DNA of 64,000 nucleotides from Pseudomonadota bacterium. GTDB taxonomy: Bacteria; Pseudomonadota; Gammaproteobacteria; Steroidobacterales; Steroidobacteraceae. This document shows, one piece after another, positions 30,889 to 39,637 of this stretch. The stretch is from assembly GCA_016713725.1 (NCBI GenBank), contig JADJOO010000006.1, forward strand, positions 248,001 to 312,000, in the 5' to 3' direction. Numbering within the stretch: position 1 is the first letter of the stretch; each line of letters begins with the position of its first letter. The translations under genes were made by a program, and so were the position numbers. A model generated the notes under the pieces. The model was not told the origin of the DNA and did not search any database. It was given only the letters and a program-made list of their open reading frames with translations.

Positions 30889-32253
30889 TCAGAGCGGAGC
30901 GAACTGCGCAGTGAAGTGACGCAGTTGCGCCGGCTGCCGCTCGATCCGGAAGCCGCGCAGCTGCTCGCGCCGCGTCACGATCTCCTCGAATACCTCGACG
31001 ACGTAATCGGCATGTGACTGCGTATACACGCGGCGCGGCATCGCCAGGCGCACCAGCTCGGCGTCGGCCGGAACCTCGGCCCCGTCCGGCTTGAGCCCGA
31101 ACATCACGGTGCCGATCTCGCAGGCCCGGATGCCGCCACGCTCGTACAGCGCGACGGCCAGCGCCTGGCCCGGATACTGCAGCGGAGGGATGTGCGGCAG
31201 GAACTGCTTCGCGTCGACGAACACTGCGTGCCCGCCGACCGGCTGGATGATCGGGACACCGAGCGCCACGAGCTTCTCGCCAATGTATTCGTTGGTGCGC
31301 ACGCGATAACGCAGGTACTGCTCGTCGACGATCTCGCGCAGCCCGACGGCGATCGCGTCGAGGTCGCGACCGGCCAGGCCACCATAGGTGGGAAAACCCT
31401 CGGTCAGGATAAGCCGGTTGCGCGCTGCCGCCGCGAGCTCGTCGTCATTGAGGGCGAGCCAGCCGCCGATGTTGGCGAACGCGTCCTTCTTGGCGCTCAT
31501 GGTCATGCCGTCCGCGGCGGCGAAGACGTCACGCACGATGTCGGTGACTGGCCGTGACGCCTGGCCCGGCTCCCGGCACTTGATGAACCACGCGTTTTCG
31601 GCAAAGCGGCAGGCGTCGATGAAGAGCGGCTTGCCGTGGCGGTGCGCCACGTCAGCTACAGCGCGGACGTTCTCCAGGCTGACGGGCTGGCCACCGCCCG
31701 CATTGTTGGTGAGCGTCAGCATCACGAGCGGCACTCGATCCGCGGCACGGGCCAACAGGTCTTCGAGCCGGGCCACGTCCATGTTGCCCTTGAACGGGTG
31801 TCGGTTGGACGGGTCATGGGCCTCGGTGATGACGAGATCCACGGCTGCGGCGCCGGTCGCCTCGATGTTGCCTCGTGTCGTGTCGAAGTGCGTGTTCGAT
31901 GGCACGAGCTTGCCGGCCCCGCCGACGATCGAGAACAGGATCGCTTCTGCCGCACGCCCCTGGTGCGTCGGGATGATGTGGCGATACGGCATCAACTCGC
32001 GCACCGCGGACTCAAAGCGATAGTAGGACGGTGAGCCAGCGTAGGACTCGTCCCCGCGCATGACCGCGGCCCACTGTTCCGCGCTCATGGCGCTGGTGCC
32101 TGAATCGGTCAGCAGGTCGATGATCACGTCATCGGAGTGAATCGTGAACAGATTCCAGTGCGCGCGGCGCAGCAACTCGACGCGCTCGTCCCGTGTCGTG
32201 AGCCGGATCGGCTCGACGGTCTTGATGCGAAAGGGCTCGATGATCGTCTTCAT
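30889..32253 (-). CDS. tnaA: Tryptophanase-type beta-eliminating lyase
   Basis: 454 aa. PLP enzyme; tryptophanase splits tryptophan to indole, pyruvate and ammonia. Family segments in order: EPFRIKTVEPIRLTTRDERV, IDLLTDSGTSAM, MRGDESYAGSPSYYRFE, IPTHQGRAAE, TLTNNAGGGQPVSLENV, IDACRFAENAWFIK, the PLP lysine in MTMSAKKDAFANIGG (about 257), LTEGFPTYGGLAGRD, PVGGHAVFVDA and LRHFTAQF at the end. Tyrosine phenol-lyase is the close alternative; the end of the protein matches tryptophanase better. No tnaC leader or tnaB permease is next to it. It lies 24 bp after the CDP-alcohol transferase gene and may be co-transcribed. Confidence 0.85.
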   Translation of the reverse strand: MKTIIEPFRIKTVEPIRLTTRDERVELLRRAHWNLFTIHSDDVIIDLLTDSGTSAMSAEQWAAVMRGDESYAGSPSYYRFESAVRELMPYRHIIPTHQGRAAEAILFSIVGGAGKLVPSNTHFDTTRGNIEATGAAAVDLVITEAHDPSNRHPFKGNMDVARLEDLLARAADRVPLVMLTLTNNAGGGQPVSLENVRAVADVAHRHGKPLFIDACRFAENAWFIKCREPGQASRPVTDIVRDVFAAADGMTMSAKKDAFANIGGWLALNDDELAAAARNRLILTEGFPTYGGLAGRDLDAIAVGLREIVDEQYLRYRVRTNEYIGEKLVALGVPIIQPVGGHAVFVDAKQFLPHIPPLQYPGQALAVALYERGGIRACEIGTVMFGLKPDGAEVPADAELVRLAMPRRVYTQSHADYVVEVFEEIVTRREQLRGFRIERQPAQLRHFTAQFAPL

Positions 32254-32277
32254 GGATGATCCGCCTGTCGGGCTAGC

Positions 32278-32852
32278 CTAGAGCGCGGGTCCCCGTCGCG
32301 ATCTCCGTGAAATCCGCACCTGACGCAACCACCAGACTCCCTTTACGTCTGCGCGCCACTGCGGCAGCAATGCGAGCAGCCAGAGCTCTTCGGCGCTCGC
32401 GATGAGGCTGGCCGTGGCGGCCAGCCACAGCAGCCAGTTCCAGTGGCCGAAATGAACAGGCGTGCCGATGTAGATGCTGAGCAGGACACCGGCAATCTTC
32501 GACAGCACGGTATGAAAGCTGGACAGCCGGCGATAGCGCCGCCAGGCGAGCAGGTTCTCGAGCATCCAGGCCGCCGCCACGGCGCCGAAAAGCCAGCGAT
32601 GAGCCGCGACAACCTCGCGCTGAAACGCGATCAGCCCGGCCAGGCCTGCCCACCAGACGAGCGAATCCCCGAGCGAATCAGCGTCCCCAACCTGGACTGC
32701 AGCCCGAAACTGCGGGCGAACCAGCCATCCGCGGCGTCCGTCAGGAGCGCCGGCACCAGCACCCAAGCGTAGATCGACTGCTCGCCCGCTGCCGCCATCA
32801 GTATGAGGACCGGCGCGCAGACGATCCGAGCCAGGCTCAGGGCATTCGGCAC
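32278..32852 (-). pseudogene. CDP-alcohol phosphatidyltransferase family protein, frameshifted
   Basis: About 191-192 aa if repaired, from a GTG at 32,852. The signature D-x2-DG-x2-AR-x8-G-x3-D-x3-D is present as DAADGWFARSFGLQSRLG followed, after a break near 32,672-32,680, by DSLGDSLVWW in another frame. The signature spacing suggests four bases are missing (the total length fits one or four). Four to five membrane segments follow (LAGLIAFQREVV, LFGAVAAAWMLENLL, IAGVLLSIYIGTPVHFG, LLWLAATASLIASAEELWLL). These inner-membrane enzymes join a CDP-activated lipid to a small alcohol; the acceptor is unknown. Confidence 0.75.
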
Positions 32853-32993
32853 GTGCCGCCAGACCGTATGGCGCGCGGAACTCGGGGGGTCATGCGCGGA
32901 GTTTCGGCCGGGATAAGTGGCACGAAATCGGGGACAACCGCAGGCGGCCCCAGTAAGATCGCGCGCTCCCCATCCCGCCTCGAGGCACTGCTC

Positions 32994-33692
32994 ATGCGAC
33001 TGATTCCCACCTGCGCCACGATCATCCTCGCCTCCACGCTCGCCACGTCAGTGCTGGCAGCCGAGCCCGCCATGGACGAAGCCGCGCGCATGCAGTACGC
33101 GCTGGGGTATCAGCTCGGGCGCGACCTGGTCGCGATCGAGCCGCGCCCGCAGGACCTGCTGAAGGGCGTCGAAGACGGCCGCACCGGCGGCAAGGCGAAG
33201 CTCTCGGAAGAGGAAATGGGCGCCGCGCTCGCGGCTCTGCAGCAGAAGGTCGGCGCACAGCGCGAAAAGGACCAGGCAGCGGCCAGCGAGAAGGCGGCCG
33301 CGGCCGGCAAGGCCTACCTCGCCGCGAACGCCGTGAAGTCCGGCGTAATAACGACGGCCAGCGGTCTGCAATACCAGATCGTCACGGCCGGCACCGGCAA
33401 GACGCCGGCCGCAACTGACACCGTCACCGTGCATTACAAGGGCACGCTCGTCGACGGCACCGAGTTCGACAGCTCCTACAAGCGCGGCCAGCCGGCGACG
33501 TTCCCCGTCGCGGGTGTGATCCCGGGATGGACCGAGGCATTGCAGCTGATGAAGGTCGGCACCAAAGCCCAGCTCGCCATCCCGCCCGAGCTCGCGTACG
33601 GGTCGAACGGCCCCCTCGCGAACCAGGTGCTGTTATTCGACGTCGAGCTGCTCGGCGCCATGGCCACCCCCGTGGAAGAAAAGGGCAAGTAG
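32994..33692 (+). CDS. FKBP-type peptidyl-prolyl isomerase, Mip/FklB-like
   Basis: 232 aa from the ATG at 32,994; upstream in-frame codons are not signal-like. Signal peptide MRLIPTCATIILASTLATSV with cleavage near LAAEP, so periplasmic. Helical FKBP_N dimerisation domain (about 27-115, MQYALGYQLGRDLVAIE, then LAALQQKVGAQREKDQ) and C-terminal FKBP domain (about 130-225) with the usual site residues in VHYKGTLVDGTEFDSSYKRG, FPVAGVIPGWTEALQLMKVG and PPELAYGSNG. Assists folding of exported proteins. The hydrolase gene follows after 13 bp. Confidence 0.92.
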   Translation: MRLIPTCATIILASTLATSVLAAEPAMDEAARMQYALGYQLGRDLVAIEPRPQDLLKGVEDGRTGGKAKLSEEEMGAALAALQQKVGAQREKDQAAASEKAAAAGKAYLAANAVKSGVITTASGLQYQIVTAGTGKTPAATDTVTVHYKGTLVDGTEFDSSYKRGQPATFPVAGVIPGWTEALQLMKVGTKAQLAIPPELAYGSNGPLANQVLLFDVELLGAMATPVEEKGK

Positions 33693-33705
33693 CAAGCGGA
33701 CCAGG

Positions 33706-34605
33706 ATGCCGATCGCGGAAGACAACGGGCTCCGGTTCGATTACCAGTCGTCCGGCGCGCTCGACGCGCCGGCGATCCTGCTGGTCCAGGGCCTCGGCAT
33801 GCCCGCTGCGATGTGGCCCGACGTTTTCGTCCAGACCCTGGTGGCCGACGGCTACCGGGTCGTGACCTTCGACAACCGCGATTGCGGCGGCTCGTCGCGC
33901 ATGGCGGATGCCGGCGTGCCGAACATTGCACGGGCGATGTCACGAGCACTGCTGCGCCGACCAGTCACCGCGCCTTACAACCTTAGCGACATGGCGGAGG
34001 ACACGCGGGTCGTCCTCGATGCGGCGGGCATAGAACGTGTTCACGTTGTCGGCGTCTCGATGGGAGGCATGATCGCACAGGTCTTCTCGGCGAAGTACCC
34101 GCAGCGCGTGCGCACCCTGACCTCGATCATGTCCACGACGGGCAATCCGCGGCCCAGCATCGCGCTCGGCAAAGCACGGGCGTTGCGCGCCTTGCTGCGG
34201 CGCCCACCGCCCAACCCCACTCTCGAACAGGCCGTCGACCACCTGCTGTTTGTGTTCGGTGTCATCGGCAGTCCGGGTTTTCAACAACACACCGCGCAAC
34301 TGCGACCGCACTTCGAGCGGGTCGCACGCCGCGGCCTGTATCCGGCAGGCACGTCGCGGCAGCTCGCGGCGATCCTCGCTTCAGGCGACCGGCGTGGGAT
34401 GCTGCACGGAATCACGGCGCCCACGCTCGTAATCCACGGTGCGGACGATCCCTTGGTGCGCACCGCTGGCGGTCGCGACACGGCCGCCAACATTCGCGGT
34501 GCGCGACTCAAGCTCATTCCCGGGATGGGTCACGACTTCCCGCCGGCACTCATGTCGGGTATCGCCGTGATGATCGCGGAGCACTGCCGCTCAGACCACG
34601 GCTGA
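33706..34605 (+). CDS. Alpha/beta hydrolase
   Basis: 299 aa. Classical fold: oxyanion LVQGLGMPAAMW, GYRVVTFDNRDCGGSSR, nucleophile elbow GVSMGGMIAQ (Ser about 115), acid ITAPTLVIHGADDPLV, and histidine GMGHDFP. Closest in pattern to proteins annotated as proline iminopeptidase or 3-oxoadipate enol-lactonase-like; substrate cannot be assigned. It probably shares a transcript with the FKBP gene (13-bp gap). The last 15 bp overlap the convergent GTPase gene. Confidence 0.8.
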   Translation: MPIAEDNGLRFDYQSSGALDAPAILLVQGLGMPAAMWPDVFVQTLVADGYRVVTFDNRDCGGSSRMADAGVPNIARAMSRALLRRPVTAPYNLSDMAEDTRVVLDAAGIERVHVVGVSMGGMIAQVFSAKYPQRVRTLTSIMSTTGNPRPSIALGKARALRALLRRPPPNPTLEQAVDHLLFVFGVIGSPGFQQHTAQLRPHFERVARRGLYPAGTSRQLAAILASGDRRGMLHGITAPTLVIHGADDPLVRTAGGRDTAANIRGARLKLIPGMGHDFPPALMSGIAVMIAEHCRSDHG

Positions 34606-36096
34606 CCCGCCCTGCCCCGTCGACGCGAGCCTGCCGCGAAAAAATGCAGCAGGCCCGGGATAAAGCTGCGTCAGCACCTCGGCCAGCAGAGCGAGAATGA
34701 CCGAATCGAGGTGGGCGCGCGACGCGTCCTCCTGTCGCATCCCGGGCCACAGGGTCTCGTACTCCGCCGCGCGCCGTGCGAGCGCAGCGGAGACGACGGC
34801 TTGCCACCGCGGCGCCGGATCACTGGCGGCAAAGTCGCCACGGCCGCGGCCAAAATGCGCAACTGCGAGGTAACGGATGATCGCCGCCCCGAGCCGAGCC
34901 GCCAGGAACTCGTCCGACCAGCGCACCATGCCGCCTGCCAACCCGCGTTCCTCGTTATAACGTTGCGCGAGCTTGCGCGCCCCGAGTGCACCGGCGATGC
35001 CACCGAGAATCGCGCCCGCTCCGAACGTCAGCCCGCCGGCAGCGACGTCCGCCGCCAGACCGCCAACCGCACCGGTGACAAGGCCGCCCCAGAGGCCGGC
35101 CTTGTCGGCATCCGGCGCGCGCCGGGTTTCGAATTCCGTCGTGACCTGTCGCAGGATGTCTTCGCTGGCCGTGCCCGTGAGGCCGTGCAGCGTGACGAGT
35201 TCTGCGGTGCATGCGCGCACGGAATCATCGAGACGATCGAGCATGTCCTGGCGGGCACGCGACTCCTCGACACCGAGCGCGTCGGTCGCACCGCCCTGCA
35301 ATGCGCGGCTCACTTTGTCCGCGAGCTTTGCCTCCGGTAGCTGCACCGTGTCCCGCGCGAGGCCCTGCAATTGCCGGGCAATGACGGCCGCGCTCTGCCG
35401 CAGCACATCGAGGTCACGATCGCGCCATGCCGCGACGATCCGTTCGAACGCAGGGCGTTGCCGCTCGTCCAGGCAATCTGCAATGGCATCGAGCAGGGCG
35501 TGCTCCTGCAGCCAGCAGCGCGCGAAGGCATCGAAAGTCAGCACCCGGCGCGTACCTTCCGCATCGTGCCGCCGCAGCACCGCGCTCCACGCCTCAGTGA
35601 GTTGCCGTTCAAGCGCGGTGTCGAGGCGGGTGCCGACTTGATTCAACAGCACGAGGGTCGGTTTGCCGAGCCAGTCGAGAATGTGCAGTTCCGGCTCGAC
35701 GTAGCCGGCGGTGGTCGGTTCCTCCGTCGCGTTGACGACGTACAGCACGACGTCCGCTGACTCGCGTGCCGCTCGCATGGCCTGCTGGCTGCACCAGAAT
35801 GCACGGTCCGCAAACCGATCCCACACTTGCGAGAGAAACCAGCCAACCGGCTGGCCGCTGGCAGCCAGGCGCCGCTGCAGGCGCACGCTGTCGCCGAACC
35901 CGGGCGTGTCCCACAGCACCAGTTCGTCACCGGCCGAGCTGCGCATCAGGACGTGCGATTCGGCGATCTCGGTGACGTGGGCTCGGTCCATGACAGCGCC
36001 AATGTCCCGCCGCAGCAGCGTGCGTGCCAGCGTCGTCTTGCCGACGTTCGTGTGCGACAGCAGGGCAAGGCTGACGGTCGTCACGGAATCGCTCAT
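34591..36096 (-). CDS. GTPase with DUF3482 domain
   Basis: 501 aa from the ATG at 36,096, which overlaps the upstream stop as ATGA. The N-terminal GTPase has a P-loop SHTNVGKTTL (about 14-23), the G3 motif LWDTPGFGD and a G4-like LLNQVG; then a long helical DUF3482 part with a glycine-rich hairpin GLVTGAVGGLAADVAAGGLT, then GAGAILGGIAGALGA (about 345-385), typical of membrane-inserting segments. The pairing with a DUF2868 membrane protein is widespread in beta- and gammaproteobacteria. Function unknown; dynamin-like or stress-related membrane work is a guess. Confidence 0.8.
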   Translation of the reverse strand: MSDSVTTVSLALLSHTNVGKTTLARTLLRRDIGAVMDRAHVTEIAESHVLMRSSAGDELVLWDTPGFGDSVRLQRRLAASGQPVGWFLSQVWDRFADRAFWCSQQAMRAARESADVVLYVVNATEEPTTAGYVEPELHILDWLGKPTLVLLNQVGTRLDTALERQLTEAWSAVLRRHDAEGTRRVLTFDAFARCWLQEHALLDAIADCLDERQRPAFERIVAAWRDRDLDVLRQSAAVIARQLQGLARDTVQLPEAKLADKVSRALQGGATDALGVEESRARQDMLDRLDDSVRACTAELVTLHGLTGTASEDILRQVTTEFETRRAPDADKAGLWGGLVTGAVGGLAADVAAGGLTFGAGAILGGIAGALGARKLAQRYNEERGLAGGMVRWSDEFLAARLGAAIIRYLAVAHFGRGRGDFAASDPAPRWQAVVSAALARRAAEYETLWPGMRQEDASRAHLDSVILALLAEVLTQLYPGPAAFFRGRLASTGQGGSAVV

Positions 36097-37634
36097 GCGG
36101 CTGCACGCCGGCAACTGCGAAGCACCTGATCGACGATTGCCCGGGGCACCTCGCCTCCGGCAGGGATCGAACCGAAATCCAGCGTGCACGCCTCGAACCC
36201 GTGTGCGCGCACGAAATCGCGCCACGCCGTGCGGCGCTGCTCGATCCGGACCGTGAGCGAGGCATCGCCACCGAAATGAGCGAGAAACGGGGCTTCGTCG
36301 ACGAAGATGAGCCAGCGTGAGCCGGCCTTGGCGCGCAACCAACGGTCCTGCGCCAGCTGCAGGATCCGTCCGTGGTTCTCGACCTCGGGCGTGGCGGCGA
36401 GGCTGAAGAGCAGGATCTCGAGATCACTTGCGGCGCCGCTGGCCGGCGTGCTGAAGCGTTCCTCCTCGCCGTACGCAACCGCAGGCGCAAATTCGATGCG
36501 GGAATCCGCGCCGAATGCCGCACGCAGCACGCGCTGCACGCCTTGCTCTGAAGCGGCAGCAGGCTGGTAGGCGAAGCACGTCAGCCGCGTCGTTTGCGCG
36601 GGTAAAGCGGCATCGCTGGCACCCAGGGTGCGGCGCGCATAGGGCAGCAATGATTCCGGCGCCGCCAGCTTCGCGCCGGCGCGCGTCAGGCGCAGTGTCG
36701 CCGTCAGCGCCAGCAGCAAGCGAGGCACGATGACGTAAAAGATGGCCGTGGCGGCCATGAGATGGATCCACGGCGCCGCTGGACCGCCGCCCTCGCCGTT
36801 GCGCCAGTGCAGTGACGCAACCGCGACGTCGTCCGCGGGCAGCTGGATGCCGGTAATCACCGAGGCCGGACCGTAGATCATTCCCAGCAGTACACGAACC
36901 TGTTCTGCCCCAAGGAACGTGCTCTCCCAGCCGGCGCGGTACTCGAGGGCAATGCCGCGCAGGTAAAAGCCGGCGATCAGGCCGAGCGCGACGACTGCCG
37001 AGCCGAAATGAAACAGCCGTTTGCCCTGCCACACGAGCAGCGGCTGGGCGATTGGCCACCATTCGTCGGAAAAGCGACGCAGCGCCGCCGACAGCGGCCG
37101 GTGATAGAAGGAAGACTGCTTGATCAGTCTCGCTGCACGCTGCCAGGTCCAACGCGCAGGCCACAAGGTCCAACCGGGCAACATCGACGTGGAACCTGCA
37201 GGCGGGGCAGGTTCGCGGCGCAGTGAGGACACCGCCAGCACTGCGTAGACGACCAGGTTCCACAGCACCACGCCAAGCAAGGGGAACGCCAGGATCTCGA
37301 TCCGCACGCGACTGTCGAGGAGCGACAGCGCGAGACCCAGCCCGAACGCGGCGAGCAGGACGAGCCCGCCCACGCCCGCGAGTTGCGATTCGAGGCCGAC
37401 CGCCCTGGTGACGACAGGGTGGCGCTCCGCCAGTTTCGCCCGCAACGAGTCGGCTCGCGTTGCCAGCACCTGCCAGGCGTGAACCGCACCATCACCGTTG
37501 CCGGCCGGGTGTCGACGCAGCGCGTCGCGCGTCGCGGCATCGCGCTCGGCGAGCGGCAGGACCGAGCCGTCCGGGTCCTGCTCTTCGACATTCTTGACCA
37601 GCAGGATTGATCGCAGGGAATTCGCGTCGTACAT
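36093..37634 (-). CDS. DUF2868 membrane protein
   Basis: 513 aa from the ATG at 37,634 (an upstream TTG adds only three residues). Hydrophobic segments at about 90-112 (LAGVGGLVLLAAFGLGLALS), 120-140 (ILAFPLLGVVLWNLVVYAVL), 210-230 (FHFGSAVVALGLIAGFYL) and 290-312 (LMAATAIFYVIVPRLLLALT). Conserved central part SDEWWPIAQPLLVWQGKRLFHFG. A large C-terminal soluble part contains LFSLAATPEVENHGRILQL and WLIFVDEAPFLAHFG. It precedes the DUF3482 GTPase gene with a 4-bp overlap, so the two are produced together and probably form a membrane complex. Biochemical role unknown. Confidence 0.8.
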   Translation of the reverse strand: MYDANSLRSILLVKNVEEQDPDGSVLPLAERDAATRDALRRHPAGNGDGAVHAWQVLATRADSLRAKLAERHPVVTRAVGLESQLAGVGGLVLLAAFGLGLALSLLDSRVRIEILAFPLLGVVLWNLVVYAVLAVSSLRREPAPPAGSTSMLPGWTLWPARWTWQRAARLIKQSSFYHRPLSAALRRFSDEWWPIAQPLLVWQGKRLFHFGSAVVALGLIAGFYLRGIALEYRAGWESTFLGAEQVRVLLGMIYGPASVITGIQLPADDVAVASLHWRNGEGGGPAAPWIHLMAATAIFYVIVPRLLLALTATLRLTRAGAKLAAPESLLPYARRTLGASDAALPAQTTRLTCFAYQPAAASEQGVQRVLRAAFGADSRIEFAPAVAYGEEERFSTPASGAASDLEILLFSLAATPEVENHGRILQLAQDRWLRAKAGSRWLIFVDEAPFLAHFGGDASLTVRIEQRRTAWRDFVRAHGFEACTLDFGSIPAGGEVPRAIVDQVLRSCRRAAA

Positions 37635-37738
37635 TGGGCTCAAACCACGGTTTTCCTCAGCTGTTCCCCGGCGGCCAGTCTAGCAAGACCTCGCTTCCTC
37701 CAGGCCCGTGGTATTTTGCGCGGCCGAGGAGTCCCGCC

Positions 37739-39613
37739 GTGTTCCGTCGATTCGAACGCCTGGTCGAAACCTATCCCGACACCAAGCCGGCTACCCCGCC
37801 GCGCACGTTTTTTGCCTTCCTGTGGCAGTCCTCCGCCGGCCTGCGGCCGTACATCCTGCTGATGACGCTTTGCACGGCCGTCATCGGCGCGTTCGAGGCC
37901 ATGCTGTTCGCGATGCTCGGGCAACTCGTCGACTGGCTGGCGAATGTCGAACCCTCCCGGCTCTGGGCCACGCAGCGTCAGAACTTCCTGCTGTTGATCG
38001 GGGTCCTGGCCGCCAGCCCGCTGGTCGTCGGGCTGTTCGCCCTGCTCAAGTACCAGGTGTTGTTCGCGAACTTCCCGATGCGGCTGCGCTGGAACTTCCA
38101 CCGGTTGATGCTCGGCCAGAGCATGAGCTTCTACCAGGACGAGTTCGCGGGCCGCGTCGCGACCAAGGTGATGCAGACGGCGCTCGCCGTGCGCGACGCA
38201 TGGCTCACCGCCACGGACATCCTCGCGTTCATTGTCATCTACTTCGTGACCATGCTCGCGATCGTAGGGACGTTCGACCTGCGCATGCTCGCCCCGTTCG
38301 TCGGCTGGCTCGTGCTGTACTCGGTGAGCCTGGTCTACTTCGTGCCGCGCCTGGGGAAAGTTGCCGCGGCGCAGGCGGACGCGCGCTCCCTGATGACCGG
38401 GCGCGTGACCGACGCATACACCAACGTCGCGACCGTGAAGCTGTTTTCGCATGCGAGCCGCGAAGCCAGCTTTGCGCGCGCCTCGATGCAGGAATTCATG
38501 CAGACGGCCTATGCGCAGGGCCGCCTGGTGAGCGGGTTCGAGATCATCAACCACGTGCTCAGCATGGTGTTGATTGCTGCTACCGCCGGCGTGGCCCTGT
38601 GGCTGTGGGTGCAGGGCGAAGTGGGTGTGGGCGCCGTCGCCGCCGCGAGCGCCATGGCGCTGCGCCTGAACGGCCTCGCGCACTGGATCATGTGGGAAGT
38701 CGCCTCGCTGTTCGAACACGTGGGCACGGTCGAGGACGGCATGCGCACTTTGTCCCGCGCGCATACGGTGGTCGACGCGCCGGATGCAAAGCCGCTTCGT
38801 GTCACACGCGGCGAGATCACCTTCGAGCACGTCACGTTCGCCTACGGCGGCAAACGCACCGTCGTGGACGACCTGTGCCTGCACATCCAGCCGGGCGAGA
38901 AGATCGGCCTGGTCGGGCGATCCGGCGCCGGCAAGAGCACGATCGTCAACCTGCTGCTGCGTTTCTACGACGTCGAGCAGGGCGCGATCCTGATCGACGG
39001 GCAGAACATTTCTGACGTGACCCAGGACAGCCTGCGCGCACAGATCGGGATGGTCACCCAGGACACTTCGCTGCTGCACCGTTCGGTACGGGACAACATC
39101 GTCTACGGACGGCCCGATGCCGGAGACGAAACGATGATCGCGGCCGCCAGGCGTGCCGAGGCGCACGAATTCATCGAGAGCCTGTCCGACGTCAAGGGCA
39201 GGCGCGGTTACGACGCACACGTCGGCGAGCGCGGCGTGAAGCTGAGCGGCGGCCAGCGCCAGCGCATTGCGATCGCGCGCGTCATGCTGAAAGATGCGCC
39301 GATCCTGCTGCTCGACGAGGCGACGAGCGCACTCGACAGCGAAGTCGAGAACGCGATCCAGCAGAGTCTCTACCGGCTCATGGAAGGCAAGACCGTCGTC
39401 GCCATCGCGCACCGCCTGTCGACGATCGCGGCGATGGACCGTCTCGTCGTCATGGACAAGGGTCGCATCGTCGAGGAAGGCGATCACCGCTCACTGCTGG
39501 AACAAGGCGGACTGTACGCGCGCCTGTGGGCGCATCAGAGCGGCGGTTTCCTCGGCGAAGACGCAGACGACGAAGAATCCATCGCCGCGCCGCGCACTGC
39601 TGCGGCGGGCTGA
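37739..39613 (+). CDS. ABC transporter, fused membrane and ATPase domains
   Basis: 624 aa. The GTG at 37,739 is chosen because GAGGAG lies 9 nt upstream (VFRRFERLVETYPDTKPATP). The N-terminal exporter domain has six membrane helices (about 35-330); the ATPase domain (about 360-600) has Walker A VGRSGAGKST, Q-loop MVTQDTSLLHRSV, signature LSGGQRQRIAIARV, Walker B PILLLDEATSALD and H-loop IAHRLSTI. Half-transporter of the MsbA/multidrug type, acting as a homodimer in the inner membrane; substrate unknown. Followed after 24 bp by a DUF885 peptidase gene. Divergent from the DUF2868 gene. Confidence 0.92.
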   Translation: MFRRFERLVETYPDTKPATPPRTFFAFLWQSSAGLRPYILLMTLCTAVIGAFEAMLFAMLGQLVDWLANVEPSRLWATQRQNFLLLIGVLAASPLVVGLFALLKYQVLFANFPMRLRWNFHRLMLGQSMSFYQDEFAGRVATKVMQTALAVRDAWLTATDILAFIVIYFVTMLAIVGTFDLRMLAPFVGWLVLYSVSLVYFVPRLGKVAAAQADARSLMTGRVTDAYTNVATVKLFSHASREASFARASMQEFMQTAYAQGRLVSGFEIINHVLSMVLIAATAGVALWLWVQGEVGVGAVAAASAMALRLNGLAHWIMWEVASLFEHVGTVEDGMRTLSRAHTVVDAPDAKPLRVTRGEITFEHVTFAYGGKRTVVDDLCLHIQPGEKIGLVGRSGAGKSTIVNLLLRFYDVEQGAILIDGQNISDVTQDSLRAQIGMVTQDTSLLHRSVRDNIVYGRPDAGDETMIAAARRAEAHEFIESLSDVKGRRGYDAHVGERGVKLSGGQRQRIAIARVMLKDAPILLLDEATSALDSEVENAIQQSLYRLMEGKTVVAIAHRLSTIAAMDRLVVMDKGRIVEEGDHRSLLEQGGLYARLWAHQSGGFLGEDADDEESIAAPRTAAAG

Positions 39614-39637
39614 CGCTCACCGGCTTCCGGAGGACGC

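Noticed and set aside
29609..32253. CRISPR arrays or tRNA genes
   Set aside because: No regularly spaced direct repeats, and no tRNA-like CCA-ended cloverleaf or TTCGANTC-type T-loop was recognised here or elsewhere in the window.
37640..39487. 615-codon minus-strand open frame
   Set aside because: Antisense to the ABC transporter, whose motifs are all in the plus frame.
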